Shown one piece after another: positions 10,638 to 19,839 of a DNA stretch of 64,000 nt. Source of the DNA: Charina bottae. Taxonomy: Eukaryota > Chordata > Lepidosauria > Squamata > Charinaidae. The stretch's first letter is position 1. Each line of letters begins with the position of its first letter. Under the pieces are notes generated by a model. The model was given only the letters and a program-made list of their open reading frames with translations, searched no databases and was not told the origin of the DNA. The stretch is taken from the NCBI GenBank assembly GCA_023362775.1, contig JALMGJ010000002.1, positions 56,080,914 to 56,144,913 on the forward strand, read 5' to 3'. The position numbers and the translations under genes were made by a program.

Positions 10638-11369
10638 TCCTCGGAGGACTTCTGGGTGAGCTACGATGGCGAACAGACGCGGAAAGGACGAGCTCCGCTG
10701 AAAGGGAAAACGCACCGTTGAAAGTGACGATCTCGCCGAAGGAAAGAGAAGTGAGACCACACAGAAGAGTGAAGGAAAACTCTTCTGAAAAGAATTTCGG
10801 CTGTCACGGAGGGGAGCGAGTCGGGCAAGTGTACATTTTGTCTTGTTTTAGTGTGAGTCCTTGTCGGAGATATATGGAGGCACGCGAAACCGAGTGACAT
10901 GAAAGAAGAAAACTAACCAACGGGCGAAGTTGGACAAAGTGTCTAACGGGTTTGCTATCCTAGCCACAAACTATAGTGAATAACTAAAAGAAAAAAAGCG
11001 GAAATTCCTTAACGAAGGACAAATAAAAGACTCAGTAAAGACTGATTTGCTTCCTATAAAACTGAGACTTAATTAATTAATTAATAAACGTGGCCATTTT
11101 GAATACAATGTAACAGTACTTCTAACATTAGACTAGAAATATAAAGAATATATATAAGTAGAGGAAAATATTGTAACTAATTATTTTCTTTTTTTTCTTT
11201 GCCTTAGGTAATTGTATGTTATAGGATTAAAGAATAGATTGTTAAGAAAAAATATAGATTTAAAATACTGTAGATAAAATAGATCATAGCTTTTGGTGTG
11301 GAAATATATAGATAAAAATATAGATAAAAAATAGAAGTTTCCTTTTCTCTGTTATTTGATAAGACAATT
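10638..11369 (+). promoter_or_regulatory. L1 5'UTR with CpG-rich start (putative internal promoter)
   Basis: The first 330 bp are much richer in CpG than the surrounding AT-rich DNA (for example gaacagacgcggaaaggacg and gacgatctcgccgaagg). The sequence gctacgatggcgaac, about 25 bp from the apparent start, resembles the YY1-type ATGGC element near the start of mammalian L1. The rest of the UTR becomes A-rich towards ORF1. Promoter function is inferred from position and family habit. Confidence 0.5.
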
Positions 11370-11828
11370 ATGGCCACAAAAAGGATATTAAGAAAAGGAT
11401 CAGACACGTTAGAAGGAGAAGGTCTCAAGGCTTTATTTGATGAATTTACTGCAAGAACAACAGAGACTATAACACAGACTGTGAAAAAAGTACTTGAAGA
11501 AAAACTAGATGGACTAGAAAAAAAATTGGACCAAAAGCTGGATATAATAGAAAGAAGACTTAAGACTGAAATTCAAGAAGTCAAGAAACAGACTGATATT
11601 TGTGAAAAAAGAAGAGAAGAAGAAGAGGAACATATAGTCTTATTAGAATTGAAGCAAAAAAAACATTATATAAGAATAAGAGGGGTGGCGGAGGATAAAG
11701 AGGAAAATATAAAAGGGTTATTAGTACAAATGATTGCAGATTTGATTGAGTGGAAAGAGGAAAAAATAGATGAAGAAATCGAAAAAATATATAGAGTAAA
11801 CTCACAATATGCCAAAGTTAATAAAAAA

Positions 11829-13193
11829 TGGAAAACTCAACAGTGGCCACAGGATTGGAAAAGGTCAGTTTACGTTCCAATTCCAAAGAAAGGCAATGCC
11901 AAAGAATGTTCAAACTACCGTACAATTGCACTCATTTCACATGCCAGCAAGGTTATGCTCAAAATCCTACAAGCTAGGCTTCAGCAGCATGTGAACCGAG
12001 AACTACCAGAAGTGCAAGCTGGGTTTCAAAGAGGCAGAGGAACTAGAGATCAGATTGCCAACATTCGCTGGATCATGGAAAAAGCAAGAGAGTTCCAGAA
12101 AAACATCTACTTCTGCTTCATTGACTACGCTAAAGCCTTTGATTGTGTGGATCACAACAAACTGTGGCAAATTCTTAAAGAGATGGGAGTACCAGACCAC
12201 CTTACCTGTCTCCTGAGAAACCTGTATGTGGGTCAAGAAGCAACAGTTAGAACCGGACATGGAACAACCGACTGGTTCAAAATTGGGAAAGGAGTACGAC
12301 AAGGCTGTATATGATCACCCTGCTTATTTAACTTATATGCAGAGTACATCATGAGAAATGCCGGGCTGGATGAATCACAAGCCGGAGTTAAGATTGCCGG
12401 GAAAAATATCAACAACCTCAGATATGCAGACGATACCACCCTAATGGCAGAAAGTGAAGAGGAACTAAAGAGCCTCTTGATGAGGGTGAAAGAGGAGAGT
12501 GCAAAAGCTGGCTTGAAACTCAACATTAAAAAAACCCAGATCATGGCATCTGGTCCCATCACTTCCTGGCAAATAGAAGGGGAAGAAATGGAAGCAGTGA
12601 CAGATTTTATTTTCTTGGGCTCCAAGATCACCGCAGACGGTGACTGCAGCCATGAAATTAAAAGACGCTTGCTCCTTGGAAGGAAAGCTATGGGAAACCT
12701 AGACAGCATATTAAAAAGCAGAGACATCACCTTGCCGACAAAGGTCCGTATAGTTAAAGCTATGGTTTTTCCAGTAGCAATGTATGGCTGTGAGAGTTGG
12801 ACCATAAGGAAGGCTGAGCGCCGAAGAATTGATGCTTTCGAGCTGTGGTGCTGGAGAAGACTCTTGAGAGTCCCTTGGACTGCAAGGAGGTCAAACCAGT
12901 CAATCCTAAAGGAAATCAACCCTGACTGCTCATTGGAAGGACAGATGCTGAAGCTGAAGCTCAAATACTTTGGCCACCTAATGCGAAGAGAGGACTCACT
13001 GGAAAAGACCCTGATGCTGGGAAAGACTGAGGGCAAAAGGAGAAGGGGACGGCAGAGGATGAGATGGTTAGATAGCATCACCGATGTAATGAACATGAAT
13101 TTGAGTAAACTCCGAGAGACAGTGGAGGACAGGAAGGCCTGGCGTGCTATGGTCCATGAGGTCACGAAGAGTCGGACACAACTGAACGACTGA
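11829..13193 (+). pseudogene. BovB reverse transcriptase, one premature stop
   Basis: The reading frame shows PIPKKGNAKECSNYRTIAL, FIDYAKAFDCVDH, GVRQGCI, RYADDTTLMAESEEELKSL (YADD active site) and the C-terminal block YGCESWTIRKAERRRIDAF to HEVTKSRTQLND. The only lesion is a TGA at 12312-12314 where the copy at 17.8 kb has TTA (leucine), just after GCI of the box before the active site. The 5' part, including the endonuclease, was never copied. By chance the truncated RT is in frame with upstream L1 ORF1, giving a 314-codon hybrid frame (11370-12314). Confidence 0.92.
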
Positions 13194-13207
13194 ACAACAA
13201 CAACAAC
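11829..13207 (+). mobile_element. 5'-truncated BovB inserted in L1 ORF1, 9-bp target duplication
   Basis: The copy starts within the RT thumb-proximal region (KWKTQQWPQDWKRS) and runs to the full BovB 3' end (tgaacgactgaacaacaaca). The 9-bp duplication aataaaaaa is at 11820-11828 and 13208-13216. The copy is young: over the shared part it is close to identical to the fragment at 17.8-18.4 kb. Confidence 0.93.
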
Positions 13208-15237
13208 AATAAAAAACCAAGAGATATACTCATAGAATTCTCAAAAAAAAATACAGAGATATGGTAATCCAGGCTGCATTTAATAAAAAAATTTGAAGTG
13301 GAAGGTGAAGCAGTAACTATATTTAAAGAGATCCCGGGGAAAATTCTAAAAAAGAGAAAAGAATATAAATTCCTTACAGATATATTGAAGAAGAATGAAA
13401 TAAATTTCAGATGGGATTGAAGGACTAAATTTGTTGTACAAAGGACAAAGATATAGGTTAAATTCCATATTTAAGGAAAAGGAATTTTATAAAAAATTAG
13501 AGAAAGAATTGGGAAATAAGAAGAAGCAACCAAAAGAACAGGAATAAGGTTAAAAGAGTATAAAGTGTGAAAAATAGGCAAAATTGGAAAATATAGAAAA
13601 TGAGTAAATTAAATAATATAACGTGGAATGTGAATGGTCTCAATTCCCCAGTCAAAAGATACAGAATATTTCAATTTTAAAAGAAAAAGAAACTAGACTT
13701 AGACATTATTTGTCTTCAAGAGACACATATCAAAAAGAAAGATGAAAAATATTTAGAAAATAAAAAAAATGAGAATATCTTTTATAACGACAAATGAAAA
13801 AAAGAAAAATGGGATTGTAATATATATTAAACCTTCGCTTAAACCCCAATTAGTGGCAAAAGACCAGGAAGGAAGATTTATATTAGTAGAAATAGAAAGT
13901 CAAAATATGAAAATAATGATAATTGGAATTTACGCTCCAAACACTAATCAGAAAAAATTCTTTAAAGATTTATCAGATGTGACCTCAGAAAATAGGATTA
14001 GTAACTGGATATTGATGGGTGATTTGAATGGGGTAGTGGAACCTGAGATTGATAGAAAGTCAGAAAACCATATCAATAAAAACCAAGGAAAATTACCAAA
14101 AGAATTTTTTAATATGGCAAAGAATTTAATGTTAATAGATGTATGGAGACATATTAAAGGAAATAAGAAAGAATATACCTACTACTCCAATAGATTTAAT
14201 TCCTTTTCTAGGATTGATATGATTTGGGTTTCAAAAAATTTAGAAAATAAAATCAGAGATATATCAATAATTGCAAAAACAGTTTCAGATCACAACCCCG
14301 TTCAAATGACCTTAAGTATAAATAAAAAAAATAGATGGAGAATGAATGAAAGTATACTAAAAGATAAAAAAAATGTAGATGAACTAGGGAAAAAACTACA
14401 ATTATCAGGATTTCAAAATGTTAAAAAAGTAAAATACCTAGGAATACAAATAACAAATAACAATTTAGATTTATATAAAAATAATTATGAAAGTCTATGG
14501 AAAGAAATAAAAAAAGATTTGGAGAAATGGGTAAATTTACAATTATCTTTACTAGGTAGGATAGCCACAATAAAAATGAATATTCTGCCAAGATTTTTAT
14601 ATTTGTTCCAAACGATTCCAATCATGATAAAAGACCAAATTTTTATGAAATGGCAAAGGGAAATAACAAAATTTATATGGCAAAAAAAAGAAACCCAGAA
14701 TCAAGCTAAAATATTTACAAGATACAAAAAATAGAGGGGGATTAGCAATGCCTGACCTAAAACTATACTATGAAACATGCAAACTAATTTGGATTAGAGA
14801 TTGGATAAAATTAGAAAATGAAAAAATAATAAATTTGGAAGGACATGACAATAGATATGGATGGCATGGCTATATGTGGTATAATAGATGTAAAGTACAC
14901 AAGGCATTCAATAACCACATAATAAGAAAATCACTATTGAAAATTTGGAATAAATATAAAAAAACGTTATCACCCAATCTTCCATTGTGGGTATCAACTC
15001 AGGAGGCAGGTGCCAGAATTGTGAATCAAAATAATAAAGAATATATAAGATATAAAAAGTTGTTAAAAATGGAAGGAAATAATTACAGAATTAAAACAAG
15101 AGAGGAATTAGAAAATGAAAACATAATATGTCACTGGTTTACATATTTCCAATTGAAGGAGCAATACAAAATAGACAAAAGGAACTATCAATTTACAAAA
15201 GATGAAAATAACTGGGATAATATATTAGATAAATATA

Positions 15238-16445
15238 TGGATGATCTCTGGCGAGAGCGGGATGGAGGGAGTGCGTCCATCCTTGCTCTCTTAGATCTCT
15301 CAGCGGCTTTCGATACCGTTGACCACGGTATACTTTTGGGACGGCTCGAGGAGTTGGGGGCGGGCAGCGTGGTTTTGCGCTGGTTCGCCTCCTTCCTCCA
15401 GGGCCGTTCCCAGTCGGTGTTGATAGGGGAGGAGAGAGCTGACCCAAGACCCCTGACTTGTGGGGTGCCTCAGGGGTCGGTTCTCTCTCCTCTCCTATTC
15501 AACATCTACATCAAGCCGCTGGGCGAGATCATCCGTCACCACGGGATGAGGTATCACCAATATGCCGATGATACCCAGTTATACATCTCCATCCCGGGTG
15601 AAGTAAGTGATGCGGTCAATGCCTTATCTCAGTGCCTGGAGGCTGTGGGGGTCTGGATGGGGAACAACAGGCTTCAACTGAACCCTGGTAAGACGGAGTG
15701 GCTGTGGATTGACGGCCCCCCTGGATCCGGGAAGTTGTCATCTTTGGTTCTGGGTGGAGTTGCACTACCCCACTCGGATCCAGTGCGGAATCTGGGGGTC
15801 CTCCTGGACTCGCGACTCCTGCTCGAAGAGCAGGTGGCAGTCGTGGCCAGGAGGGCCTTTGCTCAGCTCCGAGTTGTGCGCCAGTTACGCCCTTTCCTGG
15901 ATCAGGAGGCCCTCCGAACAGTCACTCACGCCCTTGTCATCTCCCGTATAGACTATTGTAATGCGCTCTACATGGGGCTACCCTTGAAGAGTATCCGGAA
16001 GCTTCAGCTGGTGCAGAATGCGGCGGCGCGAGCAGTTATGGGGGCCAAGAGATCAGCCCATGTAACACCTCTGCTTCGCGAGCTGCATTGGGTGCCAGTT
16101 TGTTTCCGGGTCCAATTCAAGGTGTTGGTGATCACCTTTAAAGCCCTACATGGCATAGGACCAGGGTACCTGAGGGACCGTCTCATCCCGATAACGTCAG
16201 CCCGCCCCACCCGTGCATGCAGAGAGGGCATGCTTCGGACCCCCTCAACAAGAGAATTCCATCTAGCGGGGTCCAGGAGGCGTGCCTTCTCTGCGATAGC
16301 GCCCGCCCTATGGAATATCTTGCCCCCGGAGGTGAGACTGGCCCCCTCCCTCCTGACCTTTCGGAAGGCCCTTAAGACCTGGCTCTGCCACCTGGCCTGG
16401 GACAACAGAGGCGGGAGTGCCTCCTGGGGTTGGCTAGCCCCGTAG
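15238..16445 (+). pseudogene. L2 reverse transcriptase, C-terminal 400 residues, open frame
   Basis: The frame is open to the stop at 16443-16445, about 400 codons of L2. Motifs in order are LLDLSAAFDTVDHGILL, LTCGVPQGSVLSPLLFNIY, YHQYADDTQLYISI (YADD active site), LQLNPGKTEWLW, RNLGVLLDSRL, SRIDYCNALYMGLP, KLQLVQNAAARAVMG, ELHWVPVCFRVQFKVLV and SLLTFRKALKTWLCHLAW. All are standard L2-clade blocks. The endonuclease is absent through 5' truncation. No stop or frameshift is seen in the part present, so this is a young copy. The upstream frame is fused to L1 ORF2 by chance. Confidence 0.92.
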
Positions 16446-16597
16446 CAACACTATGCTACATTCCCTACGTCCCCCATCTTGTATTTTATCTATTTATATT
16501 GTATTTTTTAGAATTTTATTGTATTGTTTTTAACTTTGATTGTTGTAACCCGCCCAGAGTCCCTTGTATGGGAGATGGGCGGGGAATAAATTGAATA

Positions 16598-16598
<1 letters not shown>

Positions 16599-16640
<42 letters not shown>
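16599..16640 (+). repeat. (TAA)n tail of the nested L2
   Basis: About 14 tandem TAA units directly follow the L2 3'UTR. L2 family members end in short tandem repeats rather than poly(A). Confidence 0.9.
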
Positions 16641-16644
<4 letters not shown>

Positions 16645-17301
16645 GGATCACTTAATTTCAAAAATATATAAAATATTGCTGGAGATGAAAACCAAGGACA
16701 TAAAAATCAAAAAATATATGAGTAAATGGGAAGAAAATTTAGGAATAGAAATTACATATGATCAATGGCAAAAAATCTGGACAAAAAATATAAAATTTAC
16801 TTTAAGTAATAATTTGAGGGAAAATATGTAAAAATGATATTCAGATGGTACCTGTCTCCTGAGGTATTATTCAAATCAAAAATTAGAAATACGAACGTTT
16901 GCTGGAAATTTAAAAACAAAAGTGGGTCTTTTTACCATATTTGTTGGCCATGCGCAAAAGCAAAAAAATATTGGAGTAAAATACACAAATATATATGTGA
17001 AATATTAGGTAATAATATAAAGATGAAACCAGAACTCTACTTGATAGGCAAAATGGAGGATAATATGAATAAAAGACAAAAGATTTTATTTCTGTATCTA
17101 AGTACTGCTACAAGAATAAAATATGCCCAATATTGGAAAAAAGAAAATATACCAACTAAAGAAGAATGGATTATAAAAATAATGGAATTGATGCAAGCTG
17201 ACAAATTGACTAATTTAATAAAAGGGAAAGAAACAGGGAAGTATAAGGAAATATGGGACCCCTTTACAGAATATATTAAAAAAGAATATGATATAAAATA
17301 G

Positions 17302-17836
17302 AGACTAAAAAAAATACAAACAGATTAATAGATATAGTAAGGGGGGGGGAAATAATAACAATCTAGAAGAAGTAAGAGAGAAAATGTATACTAAACAGTT
17401 ACATTTAAGTTCTAAGTTAAGAAAGCCGGAAGTAATTTTAAAGATGTATATATATGTTTGTATTGTGCGGTTAAGTTGTATAAATCAAGAGGAAAAATAC
17501 TTAAGAGAATAATAATAAAAATATAAGAAGGAAGGAAAATAATTAACGAAGCAGAAATAGACAAAAAGAGATCAGGAAGAGAATTAGTGGGTTAGGAGGA
17601 AAGTAGGAGATGGTAAGCAGAGAGGGAGGAAAGAAAGAGGGAAAAGGAAAGAAGGATGAGATAAAAATGGAAAAACAGATATTAGGTATGGATTAGAATT
17701 GATTGATTGAACTATTGATTGAATTAAATCATTGACTGAATTATGGATATATGCAACTTGATGGAATGTGGGTATGTGATATATGTTATGTAAATGTTTG
17801 TGTTGAATGTAAATAAAATTTATTTTATAATAAAAA
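17302..17836 (+). other. L1 3'UTR
   Basis: A-rich sequence between the ORF2 stop and the terminal A-run, with a G9 run at 17341-17349 and polypurine segments (ggagatggtaagcagagagg). Purine-rich, G-run-containing 3'UTRs are typical for L1. It ends at taaataaaatttattttata with AATAAA-like signals. Confidence 0.6.
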
Positions 17837-18415
17837 AAATTGGGAAAGGAGTACGACAAGGCTGTATATTATCACCCTGCTTATTTAACTTATATGCAGA
17901 GTACATCATGAGAAATGCCGGGCTGGATGAATCACAAGCCGGAGTTAAGATTGCCGGGAGAAATATCAACCACCTCAGATATGCAGACGATACCACCCTA
18001 ATGGCAGAAAGTGAAGGGGAACTAAAGAGCCTCTTGATGAGGGTGAAAGAGGAGAGTGCAAAAACTGGCTTGAAACTCAACATTAAAAAAACTCAGATCA
18101 TGGCATCTGGTCCCATCACTTCCTGGCAAATAGAAGGGGAAGAAATGGAAGCAGTGACAGATTTTATTTTCTTGGGCTCCAAGATCACCACAGACGGTGA
18201 CTGCAGCCATGAAATTAAAAGACGCTTGCTCCTTGGGAGGAAAGCTATGGCAAACCTAGACAGCATATTAAAAAGCAGAGGCATCACCTTGCCGACAAAG
18301 GTCCGTATAGTTAAAGTTATGGTTTTTCCAGTAGTAATGTATGGCTGTGAGAGTTGGACCATAAGGAAGGCTGAGCGCCGAAGAATTGATGCTTTCGAAC
18401 TGTGGTGCTGGAGAA
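17837..18415 (+). pseudogene. BovB RT fragment fused to a Penelope-like element
   Basis: The sequence from attgggaaaggagtacgac to ctgtggtgctggagaag is BovB RT, matching 12278-12856 almost base for base. It has GVRQGCILSPCLFN and YADDTTLMAESEGEL and stops at FELWCWR. The BovB C-terminus and 3' tail are missing: the next base begins a Penelope-like element in the same frame, so the frame 17794-18747 spans L1 3'UTR, BovB and Penelope. The L1 A-run lies directly before it. Confidence 0.88.
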
Positions 18416-18730
18416 GTCCCCACCATCCACTGCAGCACAAACTAGGAGTTATCAGGACATTGTCACAAAGAGCAGAAACCATCCCCACCTCCATGGATTC
18501 CAAAAAGAATGAAAATCAGCACCTGAGAACAGCTCTGAAGGCCTGTGGATATCCAAATTGGGCCTTCACTAAATCTAAGTCTACCAGACCTAAAACAGCG
18601 ACAGATAGGGCTGAGACTCAGAGTAAACGGAAGAACCTGGTCATTCCTTATGTGGCTGGCGTGTCTGAAAAGATAAAAAGGATATTTGGCAAACACCACA
18701 TACCTGTATATTTCAAACCCACCAACACAC

Positions 18731-18762
18731 GAGTCGGAAACGACTGAACGAATAAACAACAA
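18731..18762 (+). mobile_element. 32-bp BovB 3'-end insertion with 7-bp target duplication
   Basis: The 32 bp start gagtcggaaacgactgaacg and end in aataaacaacaa, matching the terminal bases of the BovB at 2608-2640. They are flanked by aacacac at 18724-18730 and 18763-18769. Removing the insert and one duplicate restores the PLE reading ...KPTNT-LRQRLVHPK.... An extremely truncated retrotransposition event is the simplest explanation. Confidence 0.85.
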
Positions 18763-18769
18763 AACACAC

Positions 18770-19227
18770 TGAGACAGAGGCTTGTACACCCCAAAGATCA
18801 AACTCCAAAACACAAGAAAAGCAATGTAGTTTATGCAATCCAGTGCAGTGAGGAGTGCTCTGAACTCTACATTGGAGAAACCAAACAACCTTTGTACAGG
18901 AGGATGTCCCAACACAGGAGAAGTAACACCACAGGACCAGAGTCAGCAGTTTATCTTCATCTAAAGGAAAAAGGACACTCATTTGAGGACATTAATGTTC
19001 ACATTTTAGACAGAGAAGATAGGTGGTTTGAGAGAGGGGTCAAGGAATCCATTTATGCCAACTTGGAAAATCCTTCCTTGAATAGAGGTGGGAGCCTCAG
19101 GCACAATCTTTCCCCTATCTTCCTCCCTGCTTTGTCTTCTGTGCCTAGGAAGATTAAGACCATTTCGCAAGCTCAACAGCAGCATGGTGATCTTAAAGAT
19201 CCTTCTTTAGATGATAAAGGGACTTAG
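18770..19227 (+). CDS. PLE GIY-YIG endonuclease domain (partial protein)
   Basis: After the small insertion the PLE frame is open to TAG at 19225-19227. It shows SNVVYAIQCSEECSELYIGE, where VVY and YIG are the paired GIY-YIG strands separated by a Cys-containing loop. Then come LYRRMSQHRR (conserved Arg), HLKEKGHSFEDINVHILD and WFERGVKESIYANLEN, which supplies the metal-binding Glu. The C-terminus SLNRGGSLRHNLSPIF is typical of vertebrate PLEs. The domain nicks DNA to prime reverse transcription. It is not a free-standing gene: no start codon, promoter or RT accompanies it. Confidence 0.85.
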
Positions 19228-19320
19228 AAATAACATCTCAAAAAAAAAAAAATAACCATGACCTAGCCCCAGGTGTAAGGTCACACAGCAACATATTTAA
19301 GGATTCCCTTACTAACTTTG

Positions 19321-19370
19321 CTCAGACTGAAGAAGCTCCTTGGATAAGGAGCGAAACGTTTCCACTGAGA
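19321..19370 (+). ncRNA. Hammerhead-ribozyme-like fold in the PLE terminal region
   Basis: The core CTGAAGA (19327-19333) is followed by one extra base, stem II GCTCCTT/AAGGAGC (19335-19341 with 19346-19352, loop GGAT), GAAA (19353-19356), the self-complementary ACGT (19356-19359) and T as the cleavage base. Possible stem I is ctcag (19321-19325) with ctgag (19365-19369). PLEs are known to carry hammerhead motifs in their terminal repeats. Deviations from consensus are the extra base before stem II and an internal loop in stem I. Confidence 0.6.
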
Positions 19371-19454
19371 AAATAGAAATCCAGTTGACATGATTCAAGC
19401 TACAGACAATTCCACCTGGATGACTGAGAACCTTCATAGACATAAGCCTCAAAC

Positions 19455-19694
19455 TGTTGCTGCTTGTCCCATTTTTCTCCCTTGGTTTGATATTTTGTGT
19501 TTAAGAATTTTTCTTTTGTATGCTTGGTTTGGACTGCTGATGCTCCAAAGAGACTGTTTCGTTTTCAGCCCCTGGCCCTGAATGCTTGAGGGTCTGGGAA
19601 GAATAAACTGCAGCAGGTCTTCTACAACTTTGGAGTCCAGTGTTTGTTTGCTGTTGCTCGTGAGCTCCCCACCACTACAAGGGACTTTGCCACA
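19455..19694 (+). mobile_element. Putative Ty3/gypsy-type LTR
   Basis: The element starts TGTTGCTGCTTG and ends ttgccaca, directly before a primer-binding-site-like sequence. A polyadenylation signal (gaataaactg, about 19602-19611) is followed by a T/GT-rich region (ctacaactttggagtccagt), giving an R-U5-like order. The 5' boundary is inferred from the TG...CA rule and from where PLE similarity stops. No second LTR is seen in the window. Confidence 0.6.
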
Positions 19695-19695
19695 C

Positions 19696-19713
19696 TAGTG
19701 TCAGAAGTGGGAT
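19696..19713 (+). promoter_or_regulatory. Primer binding site, tRNA-Leu type
   Basis: tagtgtcagaagtgggat matches, with two differences, the complement of the 3' end of tRNA-Leu(CAG) including CCA (tggtgtcaggagtgggat). It begins one base after the LTR, exactly where minus-strand priming would occur. Confidence 0.65.
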
Positions 19714-19839
19714 GCAGAAGAGGCCTAGTTAGTGGCCCACCCTCAAAGTGCAAGCAATTGACTAATAAAAAGAAGACCAGAGAGGATCCCTCGGGGTGCT
19801 AAATTAAGGCATCATGTATTTGGTGCCACAGAGCTAAGG

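Larger units (their letters stand above)
11370..13570 (+). pseudogene. L1 ORF1 (RNA-binding chaperone), split by BovB
   Basis: The first part (11370-11828) begins MATKRILRKGSDTLEGEG. A long charged coiled coil (VLEEKLDGLEKKLDQKLD onward, residues about 40-90) is followed by the start of the RRM-like domain (HYIRIRGVAEDKEENIKG, and IYRVNSQYAK). The second part resumes after the BovB at 13217 with PRDILIEFSKK and, with stops, FLTDILKKNEINFRWD and a C-terminus ending at 13570. Deleting the BovB and one copy of the 9-bp duplication restores the frame at the junction, so the disruption is secondary. ORF1p of L1 trimerises through the coiled coil and binds L1 RNA. In-frame stops (for example after KNTEIW) show it is dead. 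Confidence 0.85.
15235..16640 (+). mobile_element. 5'-truncated L2 LINE nested in L1 ORF2
   Basis: The insertion starts near DDLWRERDGGSAS and ends in an L2-type 3'UTR (cccgcccagagtcccttgta, ggcggggaataaattgaata) and a (TAA)n tail. It splits L1 ORF2 between NILDK and KDHLISKIYK. Short ataaa matches at both edges are compatible with a target duplication. GC content is much higher than in the surrounding L1. Confidence 0.93.
13600..17301 (+). pseudogene. L1 ORF2, RT core deleted, interrupted by L2
   Basis: ATG at 13600 opens MSKLNNITWNVNGLNSPVK, the L1 endonuclease start, with ICLQETHIKKK next; a frameshift follows near 13760-13790. The endonuclease continues with IGIYAPNTNQ, WILMGDLNGVVEPEIDR (GDLN), SRIDMIWVS and SDHNPVQM (SDH catalytic site). 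Just after WRMNESILKDKK (about 14380) the protein jumps to KVKYLGIQITNNN and LLGRIATIKMNILPR, which lie past the catalytic YADD of L1. Palm and fingers are therefore missing. A frameshift near 14735 leads to MPDLKLYYETCKLIWI. After the L2 insertion the C-terminal domain (CWKFKNKSGSFYHICWPC) runs to a stop at 17301. It could not have reverse transcriptase activity. Confidence 0.87.
10638..17836 (+). mobile_element. L1 LINE with intact 5' region, internally deleted and carrying two nested LINEs
   Basis: The order is CpG-rich 5'UTR (10638-11369), ORF1 (from 11370), intergenic spacer, ORF2 (from 13600), an A-rich 3'UTR and the terminal ataaaatttattttataa followed by A7. Subtracting the nested BovB (11829-13207) and L2 (15235-16640) leaves about 4.4 kb. 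That is shorter than a full squamate L1, and the missing part is the RT core of ORF2. The 5' end is kept, unusual for LINE copies, which suggests a full-length insertion later deleted, or a non-autonomous lineage. L1 is older than both nested elements. Confidence 0.88.
18416..19442 (+). mobile_element. Penelope-like element (PLE), 5'-truncated
   Basis: The protein-coding part starts at PHHPLQHKLGVIRTLSQRAE, the region between the RT and endonuclease. It continues IPYVAGVSEKIKRIFGKHH, is interrupted by a 32-bp BovB insertion at 18731, and ends with a GIY-YIG endonuclease to 19227. The downstream region carries the PLE-type terminal sequence with the ctgaagaagctccttggata hairpin and tccacctggatgactgagaa. 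PLEs use a telomerase-like RT and a GIY-YIG nuclease. This copy lacks the RT. Confidence 0.9.

Noticed and set aside
10578..10900. Minus-strand frames over the L1 5'UTR start
   Set aside because: A bidirectional L1 antisense ORF is conceivable, as in primates, but nothing here shows homology or a start context.
12233..13165. 310-codon minus-strand frame opposite the nested BovB
   Set aside because: Antisense shadow of a conserved coding strand.
17794..18747. A 317-codon gene
   Set aside because: It is a chance fusion of L1 3'UTR, truncated BovB and truncated PLE, ending in the 32-bp BovB insertion.
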